Source: an uncultured Erysipelotrichaceae bacterium
Lineage (GTDB): Bacteria; Bacillota_I; Bacilli_A; RFN20; CAG-826
Assembly (NCBI GenBank): GCA_902803375.1
Contig: CADCPN010000023.1
Span: 1 to 47,969 of the forward strand
DNA length: 47,969 nucleotides
Reading direction: 5' to 3'
The notes under the pieces are model-generated. The model had not been told where the DNA came from. It saw nothing but the letters and a program-made list of their open reading frames with translations, and did no database searches. Numbering within the stretch: position 1 is the first letter of the stretch; every line of letters begins with the position of its first letter. Made by a program: the position numbers and the translations under genes. This document shows positions 1 to 7,055 of the stretch, in pieces.

Positions 1-135
1 AATACGCCTAAGATTCCGGGACGTATATGGCAAAAAGGGCGGCGACAGCTGAGTTATCGACCACCCGTTTGCAAATTAGGTTTTTTTAGGAAAGGTGCAA
101 GAACTTAAGCTTTTCGTATTATCATAGGCTTAACC
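1..135. other. window edge, no assignable gene
   Basis: Plus-strand frame 1 is open from base 1 to a TAA at 106-108, and frame 2 to a TGA at 50-52. Either could be the last codons of a gene that starts outside the window. I recognise neither tail. A possible -10 box, TATTAT, lies at 117-122, only 14 bases before the start of the next gene, without a convincing -35. Confidence 0.3.
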
Positions 136-732
136 ATGATCGTCGATATCTCCCAAGAAGTTTTCTCCTGCGCGGTCTATCCAGGAGACCCCTCCCCTAT
201 AAAGAAGAGCCTGATGTCCATTGATAAAGGAGACATCGTTAACCTGACTGCCTTCTCTATGTGCGCCCATAATGGCACCCATATCGATGCCCCGTTTCAT
301 TTCTATAAGGAGTCCAAAACCGTAGGAGAGATACCCTTAGAGAAATTCGTGGGCCCCTGCTATGTGGCCTTCTTTGAAGGAGAGATCCATAAAGAAGACA
401 TAGAGCGTATCTATAGCAAAGCAGTAGAAGCTTCTGGGATAGAAGGAGCCAAAAGACTTCTGCTGGGAGGCAACTGCTCCTTGATGGAGGATGCCGCCTC
501 TTTCCTTGCGGATAAGCATATCTATTTATACGGGAATGAATCCCAAACAATAGGCCCAGAGAATGCTCCCGCTAAAGTCCATTACATCCTTCTAAAGGAA
601 GAAGTGGTCCTCCTAGAAGGCATCCGCCTAAGCGGAGTCAAAGAAGGCGCGTATACGCTCTTCGCCCAGCCATTAAATCTAGGCGATGCCGATGGGGCGC
701 CTTGCAGGGCTATTTTGATCGATGGTTGCTAA
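136..732 (+). CDS. cyclase family (kynurenine formamidase-like) metal hydrolase
   Basis: 198 residues, the usual length for the putative-cyclase family (PF04199) that includes bacterial kynurenine formamidase KynB. Residues 45-55 carry the family signature HNGTHIDAPFH, whose His and Asp residues bind the catalytic metal. Family members hydrolyse amide or lactam-like bonds, so a small-molecule hydrolase in the cytosol is expected. There is no tryptophan-degradation neighbour to support true KynB activity, so the substrate is open. No good ribosome binding site precedes the ATG at 136, and the possible -10 box TATTAT at 117-122 implies a very short leader. A terminator-like hairpin follows at 743-784. 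Confidence 0.85.
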   Translation: MIVDISQEVFSCAVYPGDPSPIKKSLMSIDKGDIVNLTAFSMCAHNGTHIDAPFHFYKESKTVGEIPLEKFVGPCYVAFFEGEIHKEDIERIYSKAVEASGIEGAKRLLLGGNCSLMEDAASFLADKHIYLYGNESQTIGPENAPAKVHYILLKEEVVLLEGIRLSGVKEGAYTLFAQPLNLGDADGAPCRAILIDGC

Positions 733-742
733 TGTTGGAACA

Positions 743-784
743 AAGAGGAGAAGTGCCTATTTTGACTTCCTCTTCTTTTCTTTT
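743..784 (+). terminator. probable intrinsic terminator
   Basis: The arm at 743-754 pairs with ACTTCCTCTT at 765-774 across a two-base bulge, and CTTTTCTTTT follows. It sits just after the cyclase-family gene. Confidence 0.55.
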
Positions 785-816
785 ACGATGCACCCATCAA
801 CAAAGAGGACAAAACA

Positions 817-1338
817 ATGAAAGATTTCCTAGAACTAGCAAAAGCCCGTTATTCGGTCAGAAAGTTTGACGGCAGCAAGCCCATCGAAGATGAGAAGATG
901 GCTTTGATCTTGGAGGCTGCAAAAGTTGCCCCCTCTGCCTGCAACGCCCAGGCCGTTAAGCTCTACATCATCTCTTCTAAAGAAGGCATGGAGAAAGCCA
1001 ATAAGCTTACCCCTTGCGTCTTCGGCGCGAATACCCTATTGATGTTTTGCTATGACGCCGACAAAGAATGGAGAAGCAAGACTGAGGAAAACTTCCATTC
1101 GGGCGATGAAGACGCCAGCATCCTCGCCACCCACGTCATGTTCGAAGCTTTTGAGCTTGGCCTAGGAACCTGCTATGTCAATATGTTCTCTAGAAAGGCC
1201 GCATCGGAGCTCTTTGACCTCCCCTCCAACATTGTTCCGGTCTTGGTCATGCCGATTGGCTATGAAGAGGAAGGCAGTAAGCCCGCCCCGCTCCACACCA
1301 TGTACTCCAACTGGGATAACGTTGTGGAAAAGAAATAG
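817..1338 (+). CDS. nitroreductase family protein
   Basis: 173 residues with the nitroreductase-family N-terminus (ARYSVRKFDG, residues 10-19) and the helix with APSACNAQ (residues 37-44), where the family binds FMN phosphate. The region AFELGLGTCYVNMF (about 110-123) is the usual core helix and strand. Members use FMN and NAD(P)H to reduce nitro compounds, quinones or flavins in the cytosol, usually as homodimers. The physiological substrate cannot be read from sequence. An AGAGGA ribosome binding site lies about ten bases before the ATG. The gene stands alone, followed within ten bases by a decayed VOC gene that may once have been co-transcribed. Confidence 0.88.
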   Translation: MKDFLELAKARYSVRKFDGSKPIEDEKMALILEAAKVAPSACNAQAVKLYIISSKEGMEKANKLTPCVFGANTLLMFCYDADKEWRSKTEENFHSGDEDASILATHVMFEAFELGLGTCYVNMFSRKAASELFDLPSNIVPVLVMPIGYEEEGSKPAPLHTMYSNWDNVVEKK

Positions 1339-1347
1339 GACATGCCT

Positions 1348-1710
1348 ATGAATATCCATCGCATAGAAATCATGGTCTATGCCTAGGAAGTGGAGAAACC
1401 CCACGCCTATTGGAAAGAGATTCTCGGCTTTGAAGATGCTGGTACCCGTCTTGGAATAGACGGGACTGCCGCCTATGCGAGTCTTTTTTGGCCCAATGGA
1501 GCCATCCTTCTCTTACAAGATAAAACCCTTGTGGAAAAGTATGAGCCAGACCTAAGCGCAGCGACTCTTTCGTTGTTCTTCTACGCGGAAGATATCGAAG
1601 GAAAAATCGCGAATATCGCATTTAACGATGATTCTTTAAATATTTCCTGGAGCATGCTTTATGTAGATGCCGTCAAGGTATTGTTTTAGAGCTTTTTGAG
1701 TTGCTAAAAG
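1348..1710 (+). pseudogene. broken VOC (glyoxalase/bleomycin-resistance fold) gene
   Basis: Translation from the ATG at 1348 gives MNIHRIEIMVYA, then an in-frame TAG at 1384-1386, then EVEKPHAYWKEILGFE in the same frame. Together these read as the first strand and helix of a vicinal oxygen chelate domain. The frame continues through a VOC-like middle (SLFFYAEDIEGKIANI) but then loses similarity. The expected C-terminal motif appears in another frame as QGIVLELFELLK at about 1675-1710. One nonsense codon and one frameshift make a decayed gene more likely than a recoded one. A shorter product from GTG 1390 would lack the first metal-binding strand. Confidence 0.65.
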
Positions 1711-2110
1711 TTTTGGACGGGCAAGGAAGCAGATATTTCTTTTGCCTCTTCTTTTTAGGGATGGCAAAATAGGCCCATTTTCGTCTTGGCTTGGCAGAGT
1801 CGTATTCGTAATCAACGGGCAAAGAGATTAATTTTGCAAGAAAATAGGCAGAGCCAGGATCGCTATTGTCAAAATTGCTCCCTTGTCTCAATGTACAGCT
1901 TTCTATGAGCTTATAAGAATTTAGAAAGATAGATTTGGCATATGCGTTTTTTGGTCAAAAAGGTTTTGTTTTCCAATTAACAAAAACGTATTACTAAGTC
2001 GCGGTGTAGCACGCCACTTTATCAAAACTTAGATTCTGCCGAATTTTTAGGATGTATTGTTAATTGGTTTATTATAAAAAGTAGTAGCCATCGACATTAA
2101 GATGTATACA
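1711..2110. other. long intergenic stretch, possible minus-strand remnant
   Basis: No gene is convincing here. On the minus strand an open stretch at about 1673-1915 encodes a protein-like sequence (FDNSDPGSAYFLAKLISL) with no good start, no ribosome binding site and no family I recognise. It overlaps the VOC remnant. It may be another decayed gene, or chance. Confidence 0.3.
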
Positions 2111-2112
2111 TA

Positions 2113-2126
2113 CCAAAACGGTTTCC
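2113..2126. promoter_or_regulatory. weak LacI-type half operator
   Basis: CCAAAACGGTTTCC has the central CG and A/T-rich arms of LacI/CcpA operators but imperfect symmetry. Its centre is 29 bases before the next site (2142-2155). Confidence 0.35.
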
Positions 2127-2141
2127 GAAATTTCTAGAAAA

Positions 2142-2155
2142 TGTAAACGCTTACA
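2142..2155. promoter_or_regulatory. cre-like / LacI-family operator
   Basis: TGTAAACGCTTACA fits the catabolite-responsive-element pattern TGWAARCGYTWNCW and is nearly palindromic. It lies upstream of the proposed -35 of the carbohydrate operon. It could bind CcpA or the LacI-family regulator encoded at 4118-5134; sequence alone does not decide. Confidence 0.65.
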
Positions 2156-2164
2156 AAAATTGTT

Positions 2165-2192
2165 TTGCTTTTAGAAAATTCCGTGCTATATT
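2165..2192 (+). promoter_or_regulatory. promoter of the carbohydrate-uptake operon
   Basis: A -35-like TTGCTT at 2165-2170 is followed after 16 bases by an extended -10, TGC-TATATT (TATATT at 2187-2192). The start point would be near 2198, immediately before the perfect operator at 2201-2214, giving a leader of about 35 bases to the ATG at 2235. Confidence 0.65.
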
Positions 2193-2200
2193 GTGGGTAA

Positions 2201-2214
2201 GTAAAACGTTTTAC
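2201..2214. promoter_or_regulatory. perfect palindromic LacI-family operator
   Basis: GTAAAACGTTTTAC is a perfect 14 bp palindrome with the central CG of LacI-family operators. It covers the predicted start of transcription, where bound repressor would block RNA polymerase. The regulator encoded as the second gene of this operon is the obvious candidate, which would make control autogenous. Confidence 0.7.
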
Positions 2215-2234
2215 AAAGAGGTACGGGGACAATT

Positions 2235-4115
2235 ATGGCGAATCTCTCTCTGAAGCACGTCTACAAGATCTACGATGATGGAACCAAGGCGGTTTCTGAC
2301 TTTAACCTGGATATCTCAGACAATGAATTTGTTGTATTCGTCGGCCCTTCTGGCTGTGGTAAATCCACAACCCTGCGAATGATAGCAGGACTAGAAGACA
2401 TCACGGCAGGCGACTTTTTTATTGATGGGGTTCTGGCCAACAACCTTGAGCCGAAAGATCGCGATATGGCGATGGTCTTCCAAAACTATGCCCTATATCC
2501 TCATATGTCGGTCTTTGACAACATGGCGTTTGGCTTGAAAATCCGTCATGTGCCTAAGGCGGAGATCGAGAAAAGAGTTAACCAAGCCGCCAAGATCCTC
2601 GATATCGCTGACCAGCTGAACAAGAAGCCCAAGGATATGTCTGGCGGTCAGAAACAAAGAGTCGCTTTGGGTCGCTCCATTGTCAGAAAGCCCAAAGTCT
2701 TCCTCCTTGATGAGCCTTTGTCTAACCTCGATGCCAAGCTTCGTGCTTCCATGCGCAGCGAAATCACCCGTCTGCATAAGATTTTGGGAACTACCTTCAT
2801 CTACGTTACTCATGACCAGGTAGAGGCAATGACCATGGGCACCAAGATCGTCGTCATGAAGAAAGGGGTCATCCAACAGGTCAATTCCCCAATGGAACTA
2901 TATGACCACCCGGAGAATCTTTTCGTCGCTGGCTTCATTGGCACGCCACAGATGAACTTTATCGACGCTAGTTTTGATTACGATAAGGATGACAACATTC
3001 TCATCAATTTCTTCGGCAACACAATCTCCTCTACCAAAGAGGAACTCGTAAAGCTAGATATGTCTCACGTCTACCGCAGGGAAGAGGTGGTTCTAGGCAT
3101 CCGCCCAGAACACTTCCTTGTCTCAAAGACCAAAGGAGGGGAGAACTCTTTTGAGATGAGAATTGATCAGATTGAGGCTTTGGGCAACGAGATGAACCTT
3201 GAAGGCTGCATCGCGAACTCGGAGAAGAAACTGGTCGTGCGTTGCTTCCGCGACGATTCCTTTAAAGTCGGAGATTCCATCTTCTTAAGCGTTGCGAGCA
3301 AGAATATTCACCTCTTTGAGAAAGAATCGGAAAAGACCCTTCTTCCACGCATTCCCTTCGAATCCGTGGTGCACGTCTCCGTTAAAGATGGCAAACTTCT
3401 TGCCTTCAACGGGGAAGCTGCCTTGCCGAAAGTCATCACGGATAAGTTGGAGGAGGGTAACGCAGACCTCCTCCTATATAAAGACTCTATTAAGCCCGGC
3501 AAAGACTTTACTGCGGATATCTTCTTGAAAGAGCCCATCAACGGCAAATGGCTTTTGACCCTCAAACAAGGCAATAACTATTTCTTCTATTTATCTGACT
3601 CCTATGTCGATGGGGACAAGTTTGAATTCTCCCTCGATTTCAAAGCCACTTCCTTCGTGCAGAAAGAAGAGGTTGTAGTGGAAAAATTCAAAGAAGTCTC
3701 TAATGTCGAGGGCAAGCTTGTCCCGGTGAAGAAGCTCATGCCTCTTCACGATAAGAAAAACCGCAGCAAGAAAAAGAAGGTCTTCGATTATAACGTAGAA
3801 GGGTATTCGATTTCCGTTCCCACCGAGATCGTCGAGAAGGTCTATTCGCTTCTAGGAAAGCAATTCGAGCTTCATGCCATTGAATTCTCCCTCGACGCTG
3901 AGAAAGTTGCCTTCGCTGACGAAGGGATTCCGGGCGTGATTACTAGCGTTCTCGACTATGGCGATTCCTCCTATTACGAGGTTAAAGTCGGAGGAAGAGA
4001 AGTTTACGTTAGACGCAATGACGGAGACTTCGAGATCGGCAAAGCCGTGCATCTATCCGTTAGGGCGGAGGATATGGGTGTTTATGACACCAACTTCGGG
4101 GTGAAACTAATCTAA
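2235..4115 (+). CDS. MalK/UgpC-like sugar ABC transporter ATPase with long C-terminal extension
   Basis: The first 240 residues are a complete CUT1-type ATPase: Walker A GPSGCGKS (37-44), Q-loop Q83, signature MSGGQ (135-139), Walker B ending LLDE (157-160), D-loop and switch His193 (THDQVEAMT). A TOBE-type regulatory region follows (about 285-385, with GIRPEHFL). MalK relatives usually end near 370 residues. This protein has 626, and the extra part ends in a second TOBE-like segment (about 540-626) after a lysine-rich linker (KKNRSKKKKV). It should power the two permeases encoded downstream. First gene of the operon; a GGGGA ribosome binding site lies five bases before the ATG. The extension may sense a ligand or bind a regulator (inference). 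Confidence 0.9.
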   Translation: MANLSLKHVYKIYDDGTKAVSDFNLDISDNEFVVFVGPSGCGKSTTLRMIAGLEDITAGDFFIDGVLANNLEPKDRDMAMVFQNYALYPHMSVFDNMAFGLKIRHVPKAEIEKRVNQAAKILDIADQLNKKPKDMSGGQKQRVALGRSIVRKPKVFLLDEPLSNLDAKLRASMRSEITRLHKILGTTFIYVTHDQVEAMTMGTKIVVMKKGVIQQVNSPMELYDHPENLFVAGFIGTPQMNFIDASFDYDKDDNILINFFGNTISSTKEELVKLDMSHVYRREEVVLGIRPEHFLVSKTKGGENSFEMRIDQIEALGNEMNLEGCIANSEKKLVVRCFRDDSFKVGDSIFLSVASKNIHLFEKESEKTLLPRIPFESVVHVSVKDGKLLAFNGEAALPKVITDKLEEGNADLLLYKDSIKPGKDFTADIFLKEPINGKWLLTLKQGNNYFFYLSDSYVDGDKFEFSLDFKATSFVQKEEVVVEKFKEVSNVEGKLVPVKKLMPLHDKKNRSKKKKVFDYNVEGYSISVPTEIVEKVYSLLGKQFELHAIEFSLDAEKVAFADEGIPGVITSVLDYGDSSYYEVKVGGREVYVRRNDGDFEIGKAVHLSVRAEDMGVYDTNFGVKLI

Positions 4116-4117
4116 TT

Positions 4118-5134
4118 ATGGCAAGCGGAATCACGATTAAAGATGTGGCGAAGAAGGCCGGCGTGAGCATCACCACGGTCAGCTTTGTCCTTAACGGCAG
4201 AAAAGACAAAGTCTCTGCCGCGACTGTTGAACGCGTTTTGAGCATCGCTAAAGAGCTTGGCTATGAGCCGGATGCTTCGGCCATCACGCTTCGTACCAAG
4301 AAGACCCATACGATTGGCTTCATCCTCCCTGATTTGGAAAACGGCTATTACGCCGCCATCGTCAAAAGGCTGGAGACTGCTTTAAGTGAGAAGTCTTATA
4401 CGCTCCTAATCGGCAACTCCAATAACTCGATGGAGAAGGATTTGGACTACCTGCGCGAATTCGCCTCTAGGCACGTCGATTATGTCGTCTATATCCCTTC
4501 GCAGGAAAGCTTGCAGCCCGAGAATCAGAAAATCCTTGTCAAGGAGCTAGAGAATTCTGGCCTTAACTATCTCATCCTCGACCGCGAAACCGATACACGC
4601 ACTCATTGGAACATCGTTAACGATGACGTCTATGGCGCGACCCTCGCCGTCGAATACCTATTAAAGAACGGCTACCGCCACATCGCCTGCGTCACCGGCC
4701 CAGATAACGTCTCTTCTTCCAAATCAAGGCTACATGCATACCGCAGTTGCCTTGCCGCCCATGGCATTGCTTATGAATCAGAACTCGTCAAAGAAGGCAA
4801 TTATGACTTCGATTCCGGCGTTAGATGCGTGGAGAAACTATTGGAAGAGAAGAGGGAGTTCGACGCCATCTTCGCCTTCAATGACTTGATGGCTTATGGC
4901 GCCTATAGCGCTTTGCAAAACGCCGGTATCCAGGTTGGCGAACAGGTTGGCGTTGTCGGCTACGATGACCTAGTCTTCTCCACTCTTACCACCCCGCCGT
5001 TAACAAGCGTGAAGCCTGACTTGGACGAACTAGTCCGCTTCACGGTGAACGCGATGCTAAGCGGTGGCGAAAACAAGGAGCGAATCTACGTGAAGCCGAG
5101 TCTTTCCGTTAGAAGGAGTGCACCTTCCAAATGA
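4118..5134 (+). CDS. LacI-family transcriptional regulator
   Basis: 338 residues, normal for LacI/GalR repressors. The N-terminal helix-turn-helix with hinge (ITIKDVAKKAGVSITTVSFVLNG, about 5-27) is canonical. The rest is a periplasmic-binding-protein-like sugar sensor (IGFILPDLENGYYAAIVKRLE; GVVGYDDL near 290). It begins two bases after the ATPase stop with no clear ribosome binding site, so translation is probably coupled. It ends in an ATGA overlap with the first permease. Encoded inside the operon, it most likely binds the CG-centred palindromes at 2142-2155 and 2201-2214 and releases them when the imported sugar or a derivative is present. Confidence 0.92.
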   Translation: MASGITIKDVAKKAGVSITTVSFVLNGRKDKVSAATVERVLSIAKELGYEPDASAITLRTKKTHTIGFILPDLENGYYAAIVKRLETALSEKSYTLLIGNSNNSMEKDLDYLREFASRHVDYVVYIPSQESLQPENQKILVKELENSGLNYLILDRETDTRTHWNIVNDDVYGATLAVEYLLKNGYRHIACVTGPDNVSSSKSRLHAYRSCLAAHGIAYESELVKEGNYDFDSGVRCVEKLLEEKREFDAIFAFNDLMAYGAYSALQNAGIQVGEQVGVVGYDDLVFSTLTTPPLTSVKPDLDELVRFTVNAMLSGGENKERIYVKPSLSVRRSAPSK

Positions 5135-6117
5135 AGATCTTTGGTTTCATTCCTTCCCCGAGGATCCATATGGATGAGGTTTCCCCACTGGCAACCCGCC
5201 ACAAGAAAAAAAGGTTCACCCGTTCGGTTTATGAACTTCTGGCCATGGTGCTTCTTGGCGTAGTCTTCATCGCGGTGTTTGCATATCTTCCGATGTTTGG
5301 CATTATCCTCGCCTTCAAAAACGGCGATGGCCAACTCAACATCCTCGATGCGATGTTCAACTCGTCCTGGGTTGGGTTCGACAACTTCAAGGCGTTCTTC
5401 GAAGACCCTGACTTCGCCAACGTCATGAAGAACACACTTTGCCTTAATTCCCTTCAGTTACTCATCAACTTCCCTCTTCCGATTCTCTTCGCGATTCTTC
5501 TTAGCGAGCTTCCTTGGAAGAGGGTGAGGAAATTCATCCAAACGGTAACCTATTTCCCGTATTTCCTTAGTTGGATCACCTATGGCGGTATCTGCCTAGC
5601 TTTGCTTAATAGCGACGGCATCATCAACGCGATCTTGCTTCATTCGGGGCTGATTGCCGATCCCATTGAATTCGTCGGCGACCCCAAATACTTCTGGTCC
5701 ATCATTATCATCACTTCCCTTCTGAAGGGCATGGGTTGGGGTTCCATTATCTATATCGCCGCCATCGCCGGCATCGATCCGCAGCTATATGAAGCGGCAA
5801 GGATGGATGGCGCGAACCGCTGGTATCGCATTACCCATATCACGATCCCCTCCATCGCCCCGACCATTGTCTTGTTCTTCATTCTTTCTCTTTCGGGCAT
5901 CCTGAACAATGGCTTCGACCATATTTGGACATTCCAGACCATCACAAACCTCGAGACAAGTGAGGTCCTCGATACCTTCGTCTATAAAAACGGCGTCATC
6001 ACGCAGATGTATAGCTACTCAACCGCGGTTGGTCTCTTTAAGTCGCTAGTCTCGATCTTGCTGCTTACTCTCGGTAACTGGCTTGCAAAGAAATTTACGG
6101 GAAACGGGGTGATCTGA
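5131..6117 (+). CDS. carbohydrate ABC transporter permease (LplB type)
   Basis: 328 residues with an N-terminal cytosolic stretch, six predicted membrane helices and the permease coupling (EAA) loop EAARMDGANRWYRITHITIP at about 220-240, which docks onto the ATPase. The sequence style (FGIILAFKNGD, WVGFDNFKAFF) is that of LplB/YtcP-YteP oligosaccharide permeases of Bacillota. It overlaps the regulator gene by four bases (ATGA). AGAAGGAG at about 5111-5118 may serve as ribosome binding site. Pairs with the next gene to form the transmembrane channel. Confidence 0.92.
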   Translation: MKIFGFIPSPRIHMDEVSPLATRHKKKRFTRSVYELLAMVLLGVVFIAVFAYLPMFGIILAFKNGDGQLNILDAMFNSSWVGFDNFKAFFEDPDFANVMKNTLCLNSLQLLINFPLPILFAILLSELPWKRVRKFIQTVTYFPYFLSWITYGGICLALLNSDGIINAILLHSGLIADPIEFVGDPKYFWSIIIITSLLKGMGWGSIIYIAAIAGIDPQLYEAARMDGANRWYRITHITIPSIAPTIVLFFILSLSGILNNGFDHIWTFQTITNLETSEVLDTFVYKNGVITQMYSYSTAVGLFKSLVSILLLTLGNWLAKKFTGNGVI

Positions 6118-6119
6118 CC

Positions 6120-7040
6120 ATGGTACTCAAACGCGTTTACAAAAAGCCGTTAATGGTCGGCACCACAGGAAAGAAGGCAAAGAAGACCTGGTTTGATTAC
6201 GTTAACGTCATCCTTCTTGTTACCTTTGCTCTTCTCTCTATCTATCCGCTCATCTATGTCTTAGCAGGCTCCTTCAATAACGGGTCCGACTTCATCAATG
6301 GCGGCATCTATTTCTGGCCGCGCAAATGGAGCGTGGAAAATTACCAGGTCGTCATCTTTGACGTAAGGCTATGGAAAGCCTATGGCATTACTATCGCTAG
6401 GACGGTGCTTGGAACGGTGCTAGGCATCCTCTACACCGCAATCGTCGCCTATGCAATGAGCCGAAGAAACCTGGTGGGAAGAAGCCATTTCTATCGCTTC
6501 TTCGTCTTCACAATGTTTTTCTCTGGCGGTCTCATCCCATTCTTCTGGGTGATCCTCCAGCTCCATCTATTCGACACCTTCTGGGTCTACATAATCCCAG
6601 CCCTCTTCTCCGTCTACAACATGTTGGTCTTCACGAACTTCTTCAAATCCATTCCGGAAGAGATTCATGAATCCGCCGAGATGGATGGGGCCAATGAGTT
6701 CATTATCTTCTTCCGCATCATCTTGCCCTTATCGATGCCAGTTGTCTCCACGGTCGGACTTTGGATTGCCGTAGGGCACTGGAATTCCTTCTTCGACACG
6801 ATGATATATACGGCCAACGAGAACCTTTGGACCTTGCAGTATTACCTAATGAAGGTCATCAAGGAATCCTCAATGCCGCCGGCAGGCATTGGCTTGCCGC
6901 CGGAATTAATGAATAACATCGCTCCGGAGACGGTCAGCTTCGCCGCCATCGTCGTCTCGGTCATCCCAATCTTCATTCTCTACCCCCTCATCTTCAAATC
7001 CCTGACAAAGGGAGTCGTCGTAGGTTCACTGAAAGGCTAA
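6120..7040 (+). CDS. carbohydrate ABC transporter permease (YtcP/AraQ type)
   Basis: 306 residues, six predicted membrane helices, EAA loop HESAEMDGANEFIIFFRIILP at about 183-203. The N-terminus (YPLIYVLAGSFNNGSDF) and C-terminus (FKSLTKGVVVGSLKG) are typical of the second permease of oligosaccharide importers of the Lpl/Ytc/Yes class. It starts two bases after the stop of the first permease. The two permeases plus the ATPase at 2235 and the binding lipoprotein at 7056 make a complete importer in one operon. That is somewhat unusual, because Lpl-type systems often borrow a shared ATPase encoded elsewhere. Confidence 0.92.
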   Translation: MVLKRVYKKPLMVGTTGKKAKKTWFDYVNVILLVTFALLSIYPLIYVLAGSFNNGSDFINGGIYFWPRKWSVENYQVVIFDVRLWKAYGITIARTVLGTVLGILYTAIVAYAMSRRNLVGRSHFYRFFVFTMFFSGGLIPFFWVILQLHLFDTFWVYIIPALFSVYNMLVFTNFFKSIPEEIHESAEMDGANEFIIFFRIILPLSMPVVSTVGLWIAVGHWNSFFDTMIYTANENLWTLQYYLMKVIKESSMPPAGIGLPPELMNNIAPETVSFAAIVVSVIPIFILYPLIFKSLTKGVVVGSLKG

Positions 7041-7055
7041 ATAAGGAGGAACCAT

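Noticed and set aside
1348-1690. TAG read as a sense codon in the VOC gene (recoding)
   Set aside because: TAG ends other intact genes (1338, 24461, 35424), and the same gene has a second lesion, so decay is simpler.
6129-6138. AAACGCGTTT palindrome resembling a LacI/cre site
   Set aside because: It lies inside the first codons of the second permease and is short. In the middle of an operon it is likely a codon coincidence, although internal cre sites exist.
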